Assembly (NCBI GenBank): GCA_028284415.1
Contig: JANQRU010000004.1
Coordinates: forward strand, 1 to 64,000
From: Pyrinomonadaceae bacterium
Lineage (GTDB): Bacteria; Acidobacteriota; Blastocatellia; Pyrinomonadales; Pyrinomonadaceae
DNA: 64,000 nt
Reading direction: 5' to 3'
Part shown: one piece after another, positions 1-9,786 of the stretch
Numbering within the stretch: the stretch's first letter is position 1
Layout of the letters: each line of letters starts with the position of its first letter
Made by a program: the position numbers and the translations under genes
Notes under the pieces: generated by a model
Database searches by the model: none
What the model was told of the DNA's origin: nothing
Seen by the model: the letters and a program-made list of their open reading frames with translations, nothing else

Positions 1-1239
1 ATCAAAACGGGCAATGTGCGTATTCTGAGAAATAGTTGTAGGAGCATTAAATCTGAAACCACCGGTATTGATTCCATCCCCAACCGATGTGTCATTTGAT
101 GGGTATCTATTTGCAGCATTTGAGAGTATTGTTAGTGCAGCGGGGCTAATTCCTACTTCTGAATAAATTTGATTCAACTCAGTTAATTGAATCGCACAGT
201 TACTGGCGGCATCACAGCTTGGTCCTGTTCCTTGGAATCTAATCTCACCTTGCCGTAAATGTGCGAGTGGAACAGTCCTAGTTACTGATTGTCCTAGTGT
301 CTGACGCTGACCTTCGTAGTTATAGAAAAAGAACAATTTGTCCTTAAAGATCGGTCCACCCAATCTTCCGCCAAATACATCTCTTGCCAAACTTGGTCTT
401 TCTACTCCAGACAAATTGTTAAAGAAATCATTGGCTGAAAATTCTGTTGGACGATAAAAGTAAAATCCCGCACCATGGAACTCATTTGTCCCACTTCTTG
501 TAACAAGCGATATCTGTGCTCCTGATGATCTTCCTTGATTCGCATTCGCATTTACTGTCGTTATACGAAATTCTTCGACTGATTCCGTTGTTGCACGGAG
601 TACTGAACCTTGTGTCGTTTGAAATTGAGACGTTCTACCACCATTTTCTTGGTCGTTGACATCAATTCCATCAAGTGTAATGTTTGATTGGTCACTTCTT
701 CCACCTGCTACATAACCCTGTCTGGTTACTCCTGGCTGCAAACTGAGAAGATCGTTAACCTGTCTTAGATTTGTAGGTAATTGCGTAATCTGCTGTGGAA
801 CAAAAGTATTCCCAATACTTGCGTCTTGGGTATTCACAACTGATTCAATTGTGTTTGATGTCACATCAACTACTGCTGTTACATCTCCCGGTTCTAATGA
901 AACATTGATCTCGGCAATTGAATCCACAGCCGCAACCACATTGTTGTTGACTGCTTTCTTAAAATTACCCGCTTCTACTTCTAATCTGTAAGTTGCCGGT
1001 GGGATGCCCGGAAACTTATAGTTCCCGTCATCATTTGTTACTACTGTTCTGGTAAATCCAGTGTTAGGATTTGTAATTTTAACAGTAGCTCCCGGCACGG
1101 CTGCTCCGGTTTGGTCGGTAACGGTACCTGTGATGGTTGATGTTCCCGACTGAGCATTTAAGTTTCCAACTAACATAACACTAAACAACAATGTCATCAT
1201 AGTTAGAAATGTCTTAAATCTTAGAATGCTAATTCTCAT
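1..1239 (-). CDS. TonB-dependent receptor, Oar-like, N-terminal part (runs off the window)
   Basis: Outer-membrane receptor of the carboxypeptidase-regulatory type common in Acidobacteria; such proteins import large substrates using TonB energy. The 413 codons read from an ATG preceded by AAGGAGGAGCT, an excellent ribosome binding site. A signal peptide ends near NLNAQ (residue ~30). An Ig-like CarboxypepD_reg domain follows (ITGTVTDQTGAAVPGATV, about residues 33-115), then the plug domain (QLPTNLRQVNDLLSLQPGV and GRSDQSNITLDGIDVNDQ, about 150-250) and the first beta-barrel strands (LFFFYNYEGQR). The barrel's C-terminal bulk lies beyond position 1. The substrate cannot be read from this part. 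Family call is confident. Confidence 0.93.
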   Translation of the reverse strand, partial: MRISILRFKTFLTMMTLLFSVMLVGNLNAQSGTSTITGTVTDQTGAAVPGATVKITNPNTGFTRTVVTNDDGNYKFPGIPPATYRLEVEAGNFKKAVNNNVVAAVDSIAEINVSLEPGDVTAVVDVTSNTIESVVNTQDASIGNTFVPQQITQLPTNLRQVNDLLSLQPGVTRQGYVAGGRSDQSNITLDGIDVNDQENGGRTSQFQTTQGSVLRATTESVEEFRITTVNANANQGRSSGAQISLVTRSGTNEFHGAGFYFYRPTEFSANDFFNNLSGVERPSLARDVFGGRLGGPIFKDKLFFFYNYEGQRQTLGQSVTRTVPLAHLRQGEIRFQGTGPSCDAASNCAIQLTELNQIYSEVGISPAALTILSNAANRYPSNDTSVGDGINTGGFRFNAPTTISQNTHIARFD

Positions 1240-1643
1240 AGCTCCTCCTTAAAAAGTCTGTATAAAAATTTTATTGTTAGAAAACAATAGCTACGATCTT
1301 TTCAGGCATTTAGCATTCCTTGTTTTGCACAAAATCGGGAGTTTTATTTGTAGATAATCTTAAGTTTAACTTGAAATCAAATTGATTTGATGCTGTTTAT
1401 TTGATTACCCCATATTTCTCTTTAGATTATTAAAGAACGGCTTGCAAAATCTTTTTCTTTAAAGTTTCTTGTATAAAGAAAATTTCAACTGGATTTGATT
1501 TGTTTAAGAATTTGTTAACCCTGAACTTGATGAATCATATTCAATATTTTGTAGGAGTTTTTATTCTGTCGAATATTAATAATCTAGTTTAAAGAGTTCG
1601 AGTTTTGAAGAAGCATTACTATGAATGTTTACATATTATTTTT
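1240..1643. other. gene-less upstream region of the TonB receptor
   Basis: About 400 bases of AT-rich sequence between the receptor start and the esterase stop. It should hold the receptor promoter on the minus strand, but no -35/-10 pair stands out. A small hairpin (TATTGTT...AACAATA) lies near 1270-1290. No open reading frame, tRNA or convincing repeat was seen. Confidence 0.5.
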
Positions 1644-3008
1644 TTAGTTTGGCATATATTCAACAGGCTTAGCTTTATCTATAAAAAAGAAAGCATCTAT
1701 AATATTTGACCAACTTGCTTTATTCTCAAGTTTTCCTAAGGCTACTGATATAAACTTTCCTCTTAACCAATGCTTATCATTAACACTTCTTAGGTTCACA
1801 AAAAGATATGGATTATTTAACTTATGAGCTATCGCCTCAAAGCTATTTTCTGGAGGAGACTTTAGCTTCTTAACTTGAGAACTTATTTTTGAGTCTTTTG
1901 GGAAGACTTCGCCACTCTCCCCTTCATAAGATGTAAAAGCTATCGTATAAAGGTCTTTGCCCAATTCAGGATATATCTTGTGTCCCATATGATGTGAAGT
2001 CTTATACCAACCCTCGTTTTTTATATTTTCTATCGAATCACCGTTTCGAATCAAATGAGCAGTGGCTGCCCAAATAATTATTTTTCTATTCGGATAAAGA
2101 TTTTTCATTGACCAAAGAAATGTATCTGCCATGAATTTATCTCTGGCAATGTTCCAGGCTTCACCACCTTTGGTTTTTAAAATGTGCCTTAATTCCTCTG
2201 AAACTAATGAATCGTAAATAAATCTATCCGCAAGTTTTAACTCTTTTTTTGAAAAAGTTTTGAGCAACTTATCATGATTTGTTTTTATAATTTTTGTAAG
2301 AGTTTCTAAAACTTGTCTTTCAGAAACTCTTACATCTTCTGCAACTTTTTTATTTGAAATGAATCCATACCCTCTGCTTTGTAGGCTTTTTATCCTCTTC
2401 CAGTCTTCTTCATTTATTGAGAGTAAAGAATTTCTCTTTCCTAAGTCTTCAAAAAACTTTTTAAAGAATCTCGCTGAAGCATGAGGTTTTCCGGCATCAA
2501 AACCTGACATCTCCAAAGGTCTGTCAGTTTTCCATGAAGCACGAATGTATTCAAACAAATTATTGGTTTGTTTCTCATTAGCCCATCCGCCCAGCATTAA
2601 ATTATACTTAGCTCGTTTCAGAGGAATATCTGCATCCCGCAAAGCAGAATTCATGGCTAATGTTTGGAATAAACCAGATTCCCAGGCTAAAACGTCAAAC
2701 CCCATTTCTTTATGTAAAAAACGAACCATTCGAGATTTAGCCGCACTGGTAGAACCTTCAGAATGCGTCGCCTCTCCAAGAACTACAACCTTTGCCTTAC
2801 CTATTTTTTTAACTAATGGCTTTAGATCTGAGAAATCATCATCAATTGGATTAATAGAACTTATGGGAATTGCATATTTCTCCAGCGACTTAGCATCTGA
2901 TAAACCTTTTTCTACATTCGTATCTGATTGAGCATAAATGAAACTAATGCATAAGGTAATTATTAATAATGCAAAATAACTTCTGATGAAAAAATAGTGT
3001 TTACTCAT
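1644..3008 (-). CDS. exported erythromycin-esterase-family protein
   Basis: 454 residues with a signal peptide (hydrophobic residues ~8-26, cleavage near IYAQS). The mature part has the Ere/succinoglycan-esterase signature: VVVLGEATHSEG near residue 75, then a helical body with LAWESG and MSGFDAG, and WAATAHLIRNG near 325, matching the conserved glutamate and histidines of the family's hydrolase-like active site. Characterised Ere enzymes open macrolide lactones, but most environmental members have unknown substrates, so resistance should not be assumed. It lies downstream of the PqqD-like gene on the same strand (gap 57 nt), possibly co-transcribed. No defect seen. Confidence 0.85.
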   Translation of the reverse strand: MSKHYFFIRSYFALLIITLCISFIYAQSDTNVEKGLSDAKSLEKYAIPISSINPIDDDFSDLKPLVKKIGKAKVVVLGEATHSEGSTSAAKSRMVRFLHKEMGFDVLAWESGLFQTLAMNSALRDADIPLKRAKYNLMLGGWANEKQTNNLFEYIRASWKTDRPLEMSGFDAGKPHASARFFKKFFEDLGKRNSLLSINEEDWKRIKSLQSRGYGFISNKKVAEDVRVSERQVLETLTKIIKTNHDKLLKTFSKKELKLADRFIYDSLVSEELRHILKTKGGEAWNIARDKFMADTFLWSMKNLYPNRKIIIWAATAHLIRNGDSIENIKNEGWYKTSHHMGHKIYPELGKDLYTIAFTSYEGESGEVFPKDSKISSQVKKLKSPPENSFEAIAHKLNNPYLFVNLRSVNDKHWLRGKFISVALGKLENKASWSNIIDAFFFIDKAKPVEYMPN

Positions 3009-3065
3009 TGATTTTTCCTTTTATAAATTAACTATGTATTAAAAGAAATTGCTTTAACTTTTAAT

Positions 3066-3644
3066 CTAACCATCACAAAACCCGCCATCACAAATTCCAC
3101 CTTCACAACAATCTAAAGTCGTCGTACAAGGAGAATTAACAGGTGGACAACAAGCAATATTTCCAAATTGGTCAAAGCCACATCGTCCGTTACAACACTG
3201 TGCAGGTGAAGAGCAAGCTCCGCTAAAATCAGCCACTTGCGAAATCTGCGGAGCAACTATAGATACAACCAAAGGCATAAGAATGGTAGGCAATTCATAC
3301 TTACATAAAATCTTTCTTCTTGAAATTTTTTCATGGTCAAAATTCAAACTTTTGGAAAATAGTTCTGCCTTTTCTAATTCACTAATAGCCAAGATAATAA
3401 AGTCTTCATTTATTTTCATTTTCAATTTGTCACTTAAAATATTCGATAAATCTATAACTGATGTCTCCCTATCACAATGTTTCCAAATAATTGTAAGAGT
3501 TTCGCTTAATTTATGTGCTTTATTACTAACCAAATCATAAACCAACGTTTCTTCATCTACTTCTTGCATTACTATCTCATTGGTTCTAAATTTAGGGGCT
3601 TTATATAATAAATCTTTATTTGATTGTCTTTCTTGAATCATCAT
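3066..3644 (-). CDS. PqqD-like (RRE) protein with Cys-rich C-terminal tail
   Basis: About 192 residues. Residues ~15-95 look like a PqqD/RiPP-recognition-element winged helix (VYDLVSNKAHKLSETLTIIW, then an SDKLK...ISELEKAELF helix). A linker SRRKIL plus a hydrophobic stretch (LPTILMPLVVSIVAP) resembles a twin-Arg or membrane-directing segment. The last ~50 residues hold eleven cysteines in CC doublets (AQCCNGRCG, IACCPP, LDCCEGGICDG), a cystine-knot-like spacing. The open frame extends upstream to a TTG at 3686, but AGGGAG sits just before tandem ATGs at 3644/3641, so I chose 3644. The function is unknown. It could be a RiPP precursor carrying its own recognition domain, or a redox or structural secreted protein. 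Confidence 0.7.
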   Translation of the reverse strand: MMIQERQSNKDLLYKAPKFRTNEIVMQEVDEETLVYDLVSNKAHKLSETLTIIWKHCDRETSVIDLSNILSDKLKMKINEDFIILAISELEKAELFSKSLNFDHEKISRRKILCKYELPTILMPLVVSIVAPQISQVADFSGACSSPAQCCNGRCGFDQFGNIACCPPVNSPCTTTLDCCEGGICDGGFCDG

Positions 3645-4011
3645 TCTGCTCCCTAATGTATCTTGAATAAACACAGTTATTTCCAAGCAAACAATATTCC
3701 TTTTATCACTTTATAAATAAGGAAATGTCTCAGAATAAAAATGAGATAAAGTTTTAATCAAATTTAGTAAATCGCTTATCAGAATTTCGTTTTGTATAAG
3801 TTTAGTGAACAACCGCAAATCAAATATTACAAAATTCCGTTATTGCTTTAGTCATAAAAAAAGATTTCATCTATATTTAATTTAGTTAATGAAAAATTCA
3901 TAAAGACTGAAAACTTTAAATCCAATCTTTCGTTAAATTCTTTATTCATTCGTAGGCTTTGAGTATAATGAGGAAAGTAGATTGTTTCTTTACCTTGAGT
4001 GATTTTCATCC
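3645..4011. other. gene-less AT-rich region
   Basis: Roughly 370 bases between the PqqD-like gene and the terminator at 4012. The part next to 3645 must contain the leader and promoter of the PqqD-like gene (minus strand). No other ORF, RNA or repeat could be supported. Confidence 0.5.
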
Positions 4012-4061
4012 AAAATAAAAAGTTTCTGAAGTATTAAAATTACTTAGAAACTTTTTATTTT
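4012..4061 (-). terminator. intrinsic terminator downstream of the split tRNA gene
   Basis: A perfect 16-bp inverted repeat, AAAATAAAAAGTTTCT (4012-4027) and AGAAACTTTTTATTTT (4046-4061), with an 18-nt loop and a T-run on either strand, so it can act in both directions. It lies 33 nt past the tRNA 3' end and fits as the tRNA transcript terminator. Confidence 0.8.
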
Positions 4062-4134
4062 AGGTTATATTTAATTATTACTTACTTTTGTTGATGCCCT
4101 CGGGAGGATTCGAACCTCCAACCAACAGATTATG

Positions 4135-4742
4135 CTTACCAACTACGCTTTTCAACGCCCTTTTCAAGTTTGTGGTCTGGACTTTCTCTTCTCTTTACGA
4201 GTCTGCTGTCAAGTCTCTACACATTCCGATAAAAATTATCGGCTTTGCTCGGGATTACCGTATTTTCTTAAAATAAAAACTTAGGCTTCCCCGAATTTAA
4301 CAGATTCTACTAAAATGCTTTTAATAGCAAATTAGCAACCCATTTCTTTCAAAAACCTTATGAATAAAAAATGTGTTATATGCAAAAAGCTTCTTAAAGG
4401 CAGACAAAGAAAATTTTGCTCTGCCAAATGTAAAAACGCGGATACAAATAACAAACATCAAAACTACGTTGCACAACAACGCAGGGGTTATAAACGCAAA
4501 GCCAAGTTGCTAGTATTGAAAGGTGGTAAATGTGAAATATGCAATTATAACAAGAACACAGCTGCTCTTTGTTTTCATCACATAAACCCCAAAACCAAAG
4601 CTTTTCAAATAGACATTAGGCATTGTTCTAATACTTCTTGGGACAATCTGCTGAAAGAAGTTAAAAAGTGTCAACTTCTTTGTCTTAATTGTCATGCCGA
4701 AGTTCATAACCCAAGTTTTTTCACTTAGATTTTCTGTTTTTG
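4135..4742 (-). mobile_element. group I intron inserted between U33 and C34 of tRNA(CAU)
   Basis: The 608-nt insert follows an exon U and ends in G (GGTAAG), as group I introns do. The core reads on the minus strand. P element at 4298-4280 (AAATTCGGGGAAGCC), Q at 4256-4241 (AATCCCGAGCAAAGCC), R at 4220-4205 (GTAGAGACTTGACAGC), S at 4190-4176 (AAGAGAAAGTCCAGA). P3 CUGUUAA/UUGACAG, P4 UUCGGG/CCCGAG, P6a CCGAUAA/UUAUCGG and P7 GACUU/AAGUC all pair. A guide sequence AUGGGUU (4343-4337) pairs GACU of the 5' exon, with a U.G at the splice site, and CAU of the 3' exon (P10); a P2 hairpin follows at 4336-4309. R and S resemble cyanobacterial tRNA-Leu introns (subgroup IC3 by resemblance). The P1 loop carries an ORF on the other strand. 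Confidence 0.92.
4360..4728 (+). CDS. HNH homing endonuclease, antisense to its host intron
   Basis: 122 residues. The N-terminal zinc finger is CVICKK...KFCSAKCK (residues ~4-25). A basic linker (QQRRGYKRKAK) follows, then the HNH nuclease core: CEIC near residue 66, FHHINP near 79-84 and CLNCHAEVHN near 108-117, giving the catalytic His and zinc-binding Cys/His set. It fills nearly all of the P1 loop of the tRNA group I intron but is encoded on the strand opposite to the tRNA, with 14 nt between its stop and the 5' splice site and 16 nt between its ATG and the guide sequence. No good ribosome binding site precedes ATG 4360. A weak TTGCTC-N18-TAAAAT at 4245-4274 could drive it. The ORF is intact. 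Its role is inferred as copying the intron into empty tRNA genes. Confidence 0.85.
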   Translation: MNKKCVICKKLLKGRQRKFCSAKCKNADTNNKHQNYVAQQRRGYKRKAKLLVLKGGKCEICNYNKNTAALCFHHINPKTKAFQIDIRHCSNTSWDNLLKEVKKCQLLCLNCHAEVHNPSFFT

Positions 4743-4787
4743 AGTCTGCTGCTCTAACCGTTGAGCTACAAGGGCAAAAACTATAAT

Positions 4788-4816
4788 AGTTTAGATGAAA
4801 CTTTTTTGCTTATCAA
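4788..4816 (-). promoter_or_regulatory. sigma-70-type promoter of the tRNA gene
   Basis: On the minus strand TTGATA (4816-4811) is followed after exactly 17 nt by TAAACT (4793-4788), placing the start site about 5-6 nt before the tRNA 5' end at 4775. Confidence 0.6.
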
Positions 4817-4837
4817 CTGAAAAAGTGTAGTTTCAAA

Positions 4838-5326
4838 TTAAATCATTTGTTTGGCTAAATTAAGAAAAGCTTCCTCAACCCGTTCGCCTGTCTTTGCACT
4901 TGTTTTGAAAGTCTTTTCACTACTAGCAATAGTTCGAATTTCGGTATTCTCTATCTCAAAATCTTCGATTAGGTCGTTTTTGTTAAAGAGGATCAGATGC
5001 GGAACTTCACCGACTTCTCTTTCAATCATTTTTTGAATAGAAAATCCTGTAACGAGAGTTTCATGGCGGGTTAAATCAACAACTAATAAGTAACCTGATG
5101 CTCCTTTCAAGAATGATGGTCGGATTTTGAAATCTTCATCTTCGCCTTGCAGATCCCAAAGCATCAGTATTACATCATTTTCCTCGACAGAGATCACTTT
5201 TTTATCAATTTTTACACCGATGGTTGAGTGGTATTTTTCTGAAAAAATGCTTTGGACAAATTGCCTTACAAGACTGGTTTTACCAACCCCGGTCGCTCCA
5301 AGCATACATATTTTTTTCTGAATCAT
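4838..5326 (-). CDS. Ras/Rab-like small GTPase (prokaryotic Rup-type)
   Basis: 162 residues with the full small-GTPase motif set: G1 GATGVGKTS (residues ~9-17), a switch I threonine in STIGV, G3 DLQGE (~59), G4 NKND (~115) and G5 TSAKTG (~142). Eukaryotic-like Ras-superfamily proteins occur widely in bacteria, where most are uncharacterised; MglA is the best known relative. The gene is the last of a four-gene unit, only 2 nt after the OmpA-like gene, so it probably works with that membrane protein as a switch. There is no C-terminal Cys box for lipidation, so any membrane recruitment would be through a partner. No MglB/roadblock partner was seen nearby. Confidence 0.88.
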   Translation of the reverse strand: MIQKKICMLGATGVGKTSLVRQFVQSIFSEKYHSTIGVKIDKKVISVEENDVILMLWDLQGEDEDFKIRPSFLKGASGYLLVVDLTRHETLVTGFSIQKMIEREVGEVPHLILFNKNDLIEDFEIENTEIRTIASSEKTFKTSAKTGERVEEAFLNLAKQMI

Positions 5327-5328
5327 TT

Positions 5329-7050
5329 TTATTTGAGATTAATTTTTAATTTTGCCTTACAATCTTTATTGCCCTGTTCTGCTCCCTCTGCAATAACTTT
5401 TAGACGACCTGAATTTGATGCATTCAAGGTTTTTATCTTTTCGGAGCTATTAATTAATTCTACCTTAATTTTCTCTGCCCTTTCTTTACTCAGTTCATCA
5501 TTTATTTCTTCTGAACCGCTTGTGCTTGCATAACCATGAATTTCAATTGACAGCTTATCAGAATTTGCTACTAAACTTTCAAGATTTTCCCTAATATTCT
5601 CAATTTTTTCTTTTTGATTTTCAAGCAAATCGGTCGTATTACAAACGAATAGAATATCTTCTGATTCGATACGATTTTTTAGAGATTGTAATCCCTCATC
5701 TGACAACCTAAATTCATCAACCCCGGCAATTGCTATTGCAAGATTTTTTGCATTTGAGAACCAATTATTTGAAACGTCTCCTGCAACGCTCAATACACCA
5801 TTTTCTAATTTTAGCTGAACATTTTTTGGTGTTTGGAGAATTTTTTTTGCCCGCATCAGGACGATTTCCGAACTCATATCTTGATAAGGTTTCCAAGTTT
5901 GTTCGACATCTCCTTCATCATAGCTGTATTCAGAAAGTATCTTATTCGGGTCGTTTGCCAAAGGGTCTTTCAAACCATTGATCGAATGCGTGAACCAACC
6001 TCTTTCTGCTTCTGTTACGACAATTCCATTTTCTTTTTCAAATCTCTCTAACAACCCAGACCAACGCCAATAGTCACGAATATAAAAGAATCCGCCAACC
6101 AATATCAGAAGCCCAAGAATTCCAACAAGAATATTTGAGGGTTTGAGAAAACCCTGTTTTTTTTCTGCTTCTTCGCTTGCCTGAAATTTCAAACACTCCT
6201 CTAAAATTGGATGTGCTTCATCAAAAACACTCGAATCACCTTTGAAATTTTCTAGATTTTCTTCGTACTTGAATTGAATTTCTTCAATTGCCTGCGAGAA
6301 GGTTTCTCTCAAACGCAAAGGAGGATTTCCGCGTATAACCCCTGCAATGATTGCATCGGGACTACTTTCTATCCAAACTGAAAGTTCCTTTATTTTAAGC
6401 GAATCAAGTGTTGCATCATCAGAAGATTTAAAGGAATCATGCACAAAATCTTCGATTGCTGTGAGCATTGCCGAAACCATGTCAGCATCCTGCACATCCT
6501 TCGGATTCGCAGCGACGTGTTGCAAAAGTAATCCTGCCTCTCGGTGAATTAAAAAAACCTGCTCAACCCGATAAAGTAACGTTTTCAACATCACAATCTC
6601 ACCAAAAGATTTTCCTGTCTGCAACGCTTCCAAGCGCCAACGTAAACCTTTCGGTGAAACGCTATACTCTAAAGTTTGGTTCAGAGATTGCACCATTGAA
6701 CCTAGAGCTTCCGATATTGCTTTACGAATTGCAGGACCAATCACAGGAAAAAGTGCTTCAGCTAAAACTTTGGGGTTTCGAAGAACGGACTGCCGTATAT
6801 TTTCTTCAACGATTGGCAGAGTTGCCTCAGAGAGTTGATCTGTTTTTTGAGAACTCTGTTTGACCGCGGTTGGTAAAACATCACCAACCTCTTCGGGCTG
6901 AACGAGAATCCGCCGAAGTTCTTGTATTTGATCGGGAGTATTTGAGTTTTTTGGATTTGAATCATCGACGTCAGGAGCATTTTCAGATGTAGTTGTCTCT
7001 ACATCTGAAACATTTCGGTTTTCTTCTTCTTTCAAAACGCTCGATGACAT
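5329..7050 (-). CDS. inner-membrane OmpA-like peptidoglycan-binding protein
   Basis: 573 residues, no signal peptide. A long acidic and helical N-terminal region (1-~305) is predicted cytoplasmic; one transmembrane helix (ILVGILGLLILVGGFFYI, ~308-325) leads to a periplasmic part with a BON-like segment (VQLKLENGVLSVAGDV, ~405-420) and a C-terminal OmpA domain (IEIHGYASTSGSEEINDELS, ~515-535) that should bind peptidoglycan. The topology is MotB-like rather than outer membrane. The N-terminal domain contains a conserved-looking LNQTLEYSVSPKGLRWRLEA patch whose role I do not recognise. Flanked in the same unit by a coiled-coil protein (77-nt gap) and a Ras-like GTPase (2-nt gap), it may link a cytoplasmic GTPase switch to the cell wall. 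Confidence 0.8.
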   Translation of the reverse strand: MSSSVLKEEENRNVSDVETTTSENAPDVDDSNPKNSNTPDQIQELRRILVQPEEVGDVLPTAVKQSSQKTDQLSEATLPIVEENIRQSVLRNPKVLAEALFPVIGPAIRKAISEALGSMVQSLNQTLEYSVSPKGLRWRLEALQTGKSFGEIVMLKTLLYRVEQVFLIHREAGLLLQHVAANPKDVQDADMVSAMLTAIEDFVHDSFKSSDDATLDSLKIKELSVWIESSPDAIIAGVIRGNPPLRLRETFSQAIEEIQFKYEENLENFKGDSSVFDEAHPILEECLKFQASEEAEKKQGFLKPSNILVGILGLLILVGGFFYIRDYWRWSGLLERFEKENGIVVTEAERGWFTHSINGLKDPLANDPNKILSEYSYDEGDVEQTWKPYQDMSSEIVLMRAKKILQTPKNVQLKLENGVLSVAGDVSNNWFSNAKNLAIAIAGVDEFRLSDEGLQSLKNRIESEDILFVCNTTDLLENQKEKIENIRENLESLVANSDKLSIEIHGYASTSGSEEINDELSKERAEKIKVELINSSEKIKTLNASNSGRLKVIAEGAEQGNKDCKAKLKINLK

Positions 7051-7126
7051 ATTTTTTCAGAACGGCAAAATAATGGATGTTAAACAGATAAAAATATATC
7101 TGTGTTTTCAGACCAATAAATTAATT

Positions 7127-7690
7127 CTATTTACCACTCGGAATCTTGAAATCATTGGTCAGACGCATAGCCATTTCGGTAAATAATTCTGCCATAGCTG
7201 TGCGGTCAGCTTTATCTTCGCGTAGTTCTGAAGATTCTCTTTCAAGTTTGCCTAAAATATCTTCTTGGCGTTTTTGTAGCTCGCCAGTAAGCTTTTTGGA
7301 TTGCTCTAGAATTTTTTGGCGCAGTTCCGATTCATTTTTTGCTGTCTGCTCACTCATCTGTGTAATCTTTTTATCAAAATCGTGAGAATTATCTTTTAGC
7401 TCACCTGACAATTTTTTGACATCATCTTGGCGTGAATGCTGTTCAACTGTAATTCTTTCAATTAGTGAACTAACTTCGCGGTTGATGAATTCTTCAAGTT
7501 CATCCAGCTTTTTGCGGGTTTCTTCTCTGGTATCGAGGATTTCACGCTCGAATCTCTCTTCTAACTTTGAAAATCGGCGTTCAAAATCACGAACCTGAAC
7601 GCCAAATAAAATATCCCGAATTTTATCTATGTTTCCATCTTCCGGAAGTTGTTCTGCTACCTTCTTCGCTTTCTTTTTTTCAACTTTCAT
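7127..7690 (-). CDS. coiled-coil cytoplasmic protein
   Basis: 187 residues, highly charged and almost wholly heptad-repeat coiled coil from about residue 30 to 165 (RFSKLEERFEREI, KKLDELEEFINREVSSL, SELRQKILEQSKKLTGEL). No signal peptide or membrane segment. The short C-terminal tail TAMAELFTEMAMRLTNDF may be a docking helix. It starts 12 nt after the stop of the histidine kinase gene, so the two are likely co-transcribed, and the OmpA-like and GTPase genes follow. Probably a scaffold or adaptor within that module; no enzymatic function is suggested. Confidence 0.7.
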   Translation of the reverse strand: MKVEKKKAKKVAEQLPEDGNIDKIRDILFGVQVRDFERRFSKLEERFEREILDTREETRKKLDELEEFINREVSSLIERITVEQHSRQDDVKKLSGELKDNSHDFDKKITQMSEQTAKNESELRQKILEQSKKLTGELQKRQEDILGKLERESSELREDKADRTAMAELFTEMAMRLTNDFKIPSGK

Positions 7691-7702
7691 TTTGGGGAAC
7701 CT

Positions 7703-9706
<2,004 letters not shown>

Positions 9707-9756
9707 ATCTTTTACTAACATAAAGATACAGATATTTGTTTTCCTTTGTCCATAAA

Positions 9757-9786
9757 AAAAACGAGGTTTTGACAACCTCGTTTTTC
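9757..9786 (-). terminator. intrinsic terminator just upstream of the hybrid kinase gene
   Basis: ACGAGGTT and AACCTCGT arms with a short loop, followed on the minus strand by eight T. It ends about 35-50 nt before the kinase start, so it either ends a separate small RNA or acts as an attenuator in the kinase leader. A-runs on the other side make it potentially bidirectional. Confidence 0.75.

Larger units (their letters stand above)
4095..4775 (-). tRNA. tRNA with CAU anticodon (elongator Met or Ile2), split by a group I intron
   Basis: The 5' exon is 4775-4743: acceptor GCCCTTG, D-arm GCTC/GAGC, anticodon stem GCAGA, then C32-T33. The 3' exon is 4134-4095: anticodon CAT, AA, stem TCTGT, variable loop TGGTT, T-arm GGAGG-TTCGAAT-CCTCC, acceptor CGAGGGC and A73. 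All four stems pair when the exons are joined, giving a 73-nt tRNA; CCA is not encoded. G1-C72 and the lack of three G-C pairs in the anticodon stem argue against initiator tRNA. Elongator Met cannot be told from lysidine-type tRNA-Ile2 by eye. The intron occupies 4742-4135. A promoter lies at 4788-4816 and a terminator at 4012-4061. Confidence 0.93.

Noticed and set aside
4095..4134. tRNA 3' half as a stand-alone tRNA fragment or attachment site
   Set aside because: The matching 5' half lies 609 bp away in the right orientation with group I intron core elements between, so an intron explains both halves.
4088..4276. 62-codon open frame on the plus strand reading LMPSGGFEPPTNRLC
   Set aside because: It is the complement of the tRNA 3' exon (the T-arm) and of the intron core; this peptide is a familiar artefact of antisense tRNA.
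6468..6863. 131-codon plus-strand ORF inside the OmpA-like gene
   Set aside because: Antisense shadow of a well-supported coding region, with no family features.
9707..9775. N-terminal extension of the hybrid kinase from TTG 9775
   Set aside because: It would place the start inside a terminator hairpin and has no ribosome binding site; internal ATGs at 9721 or 9706 fit better.
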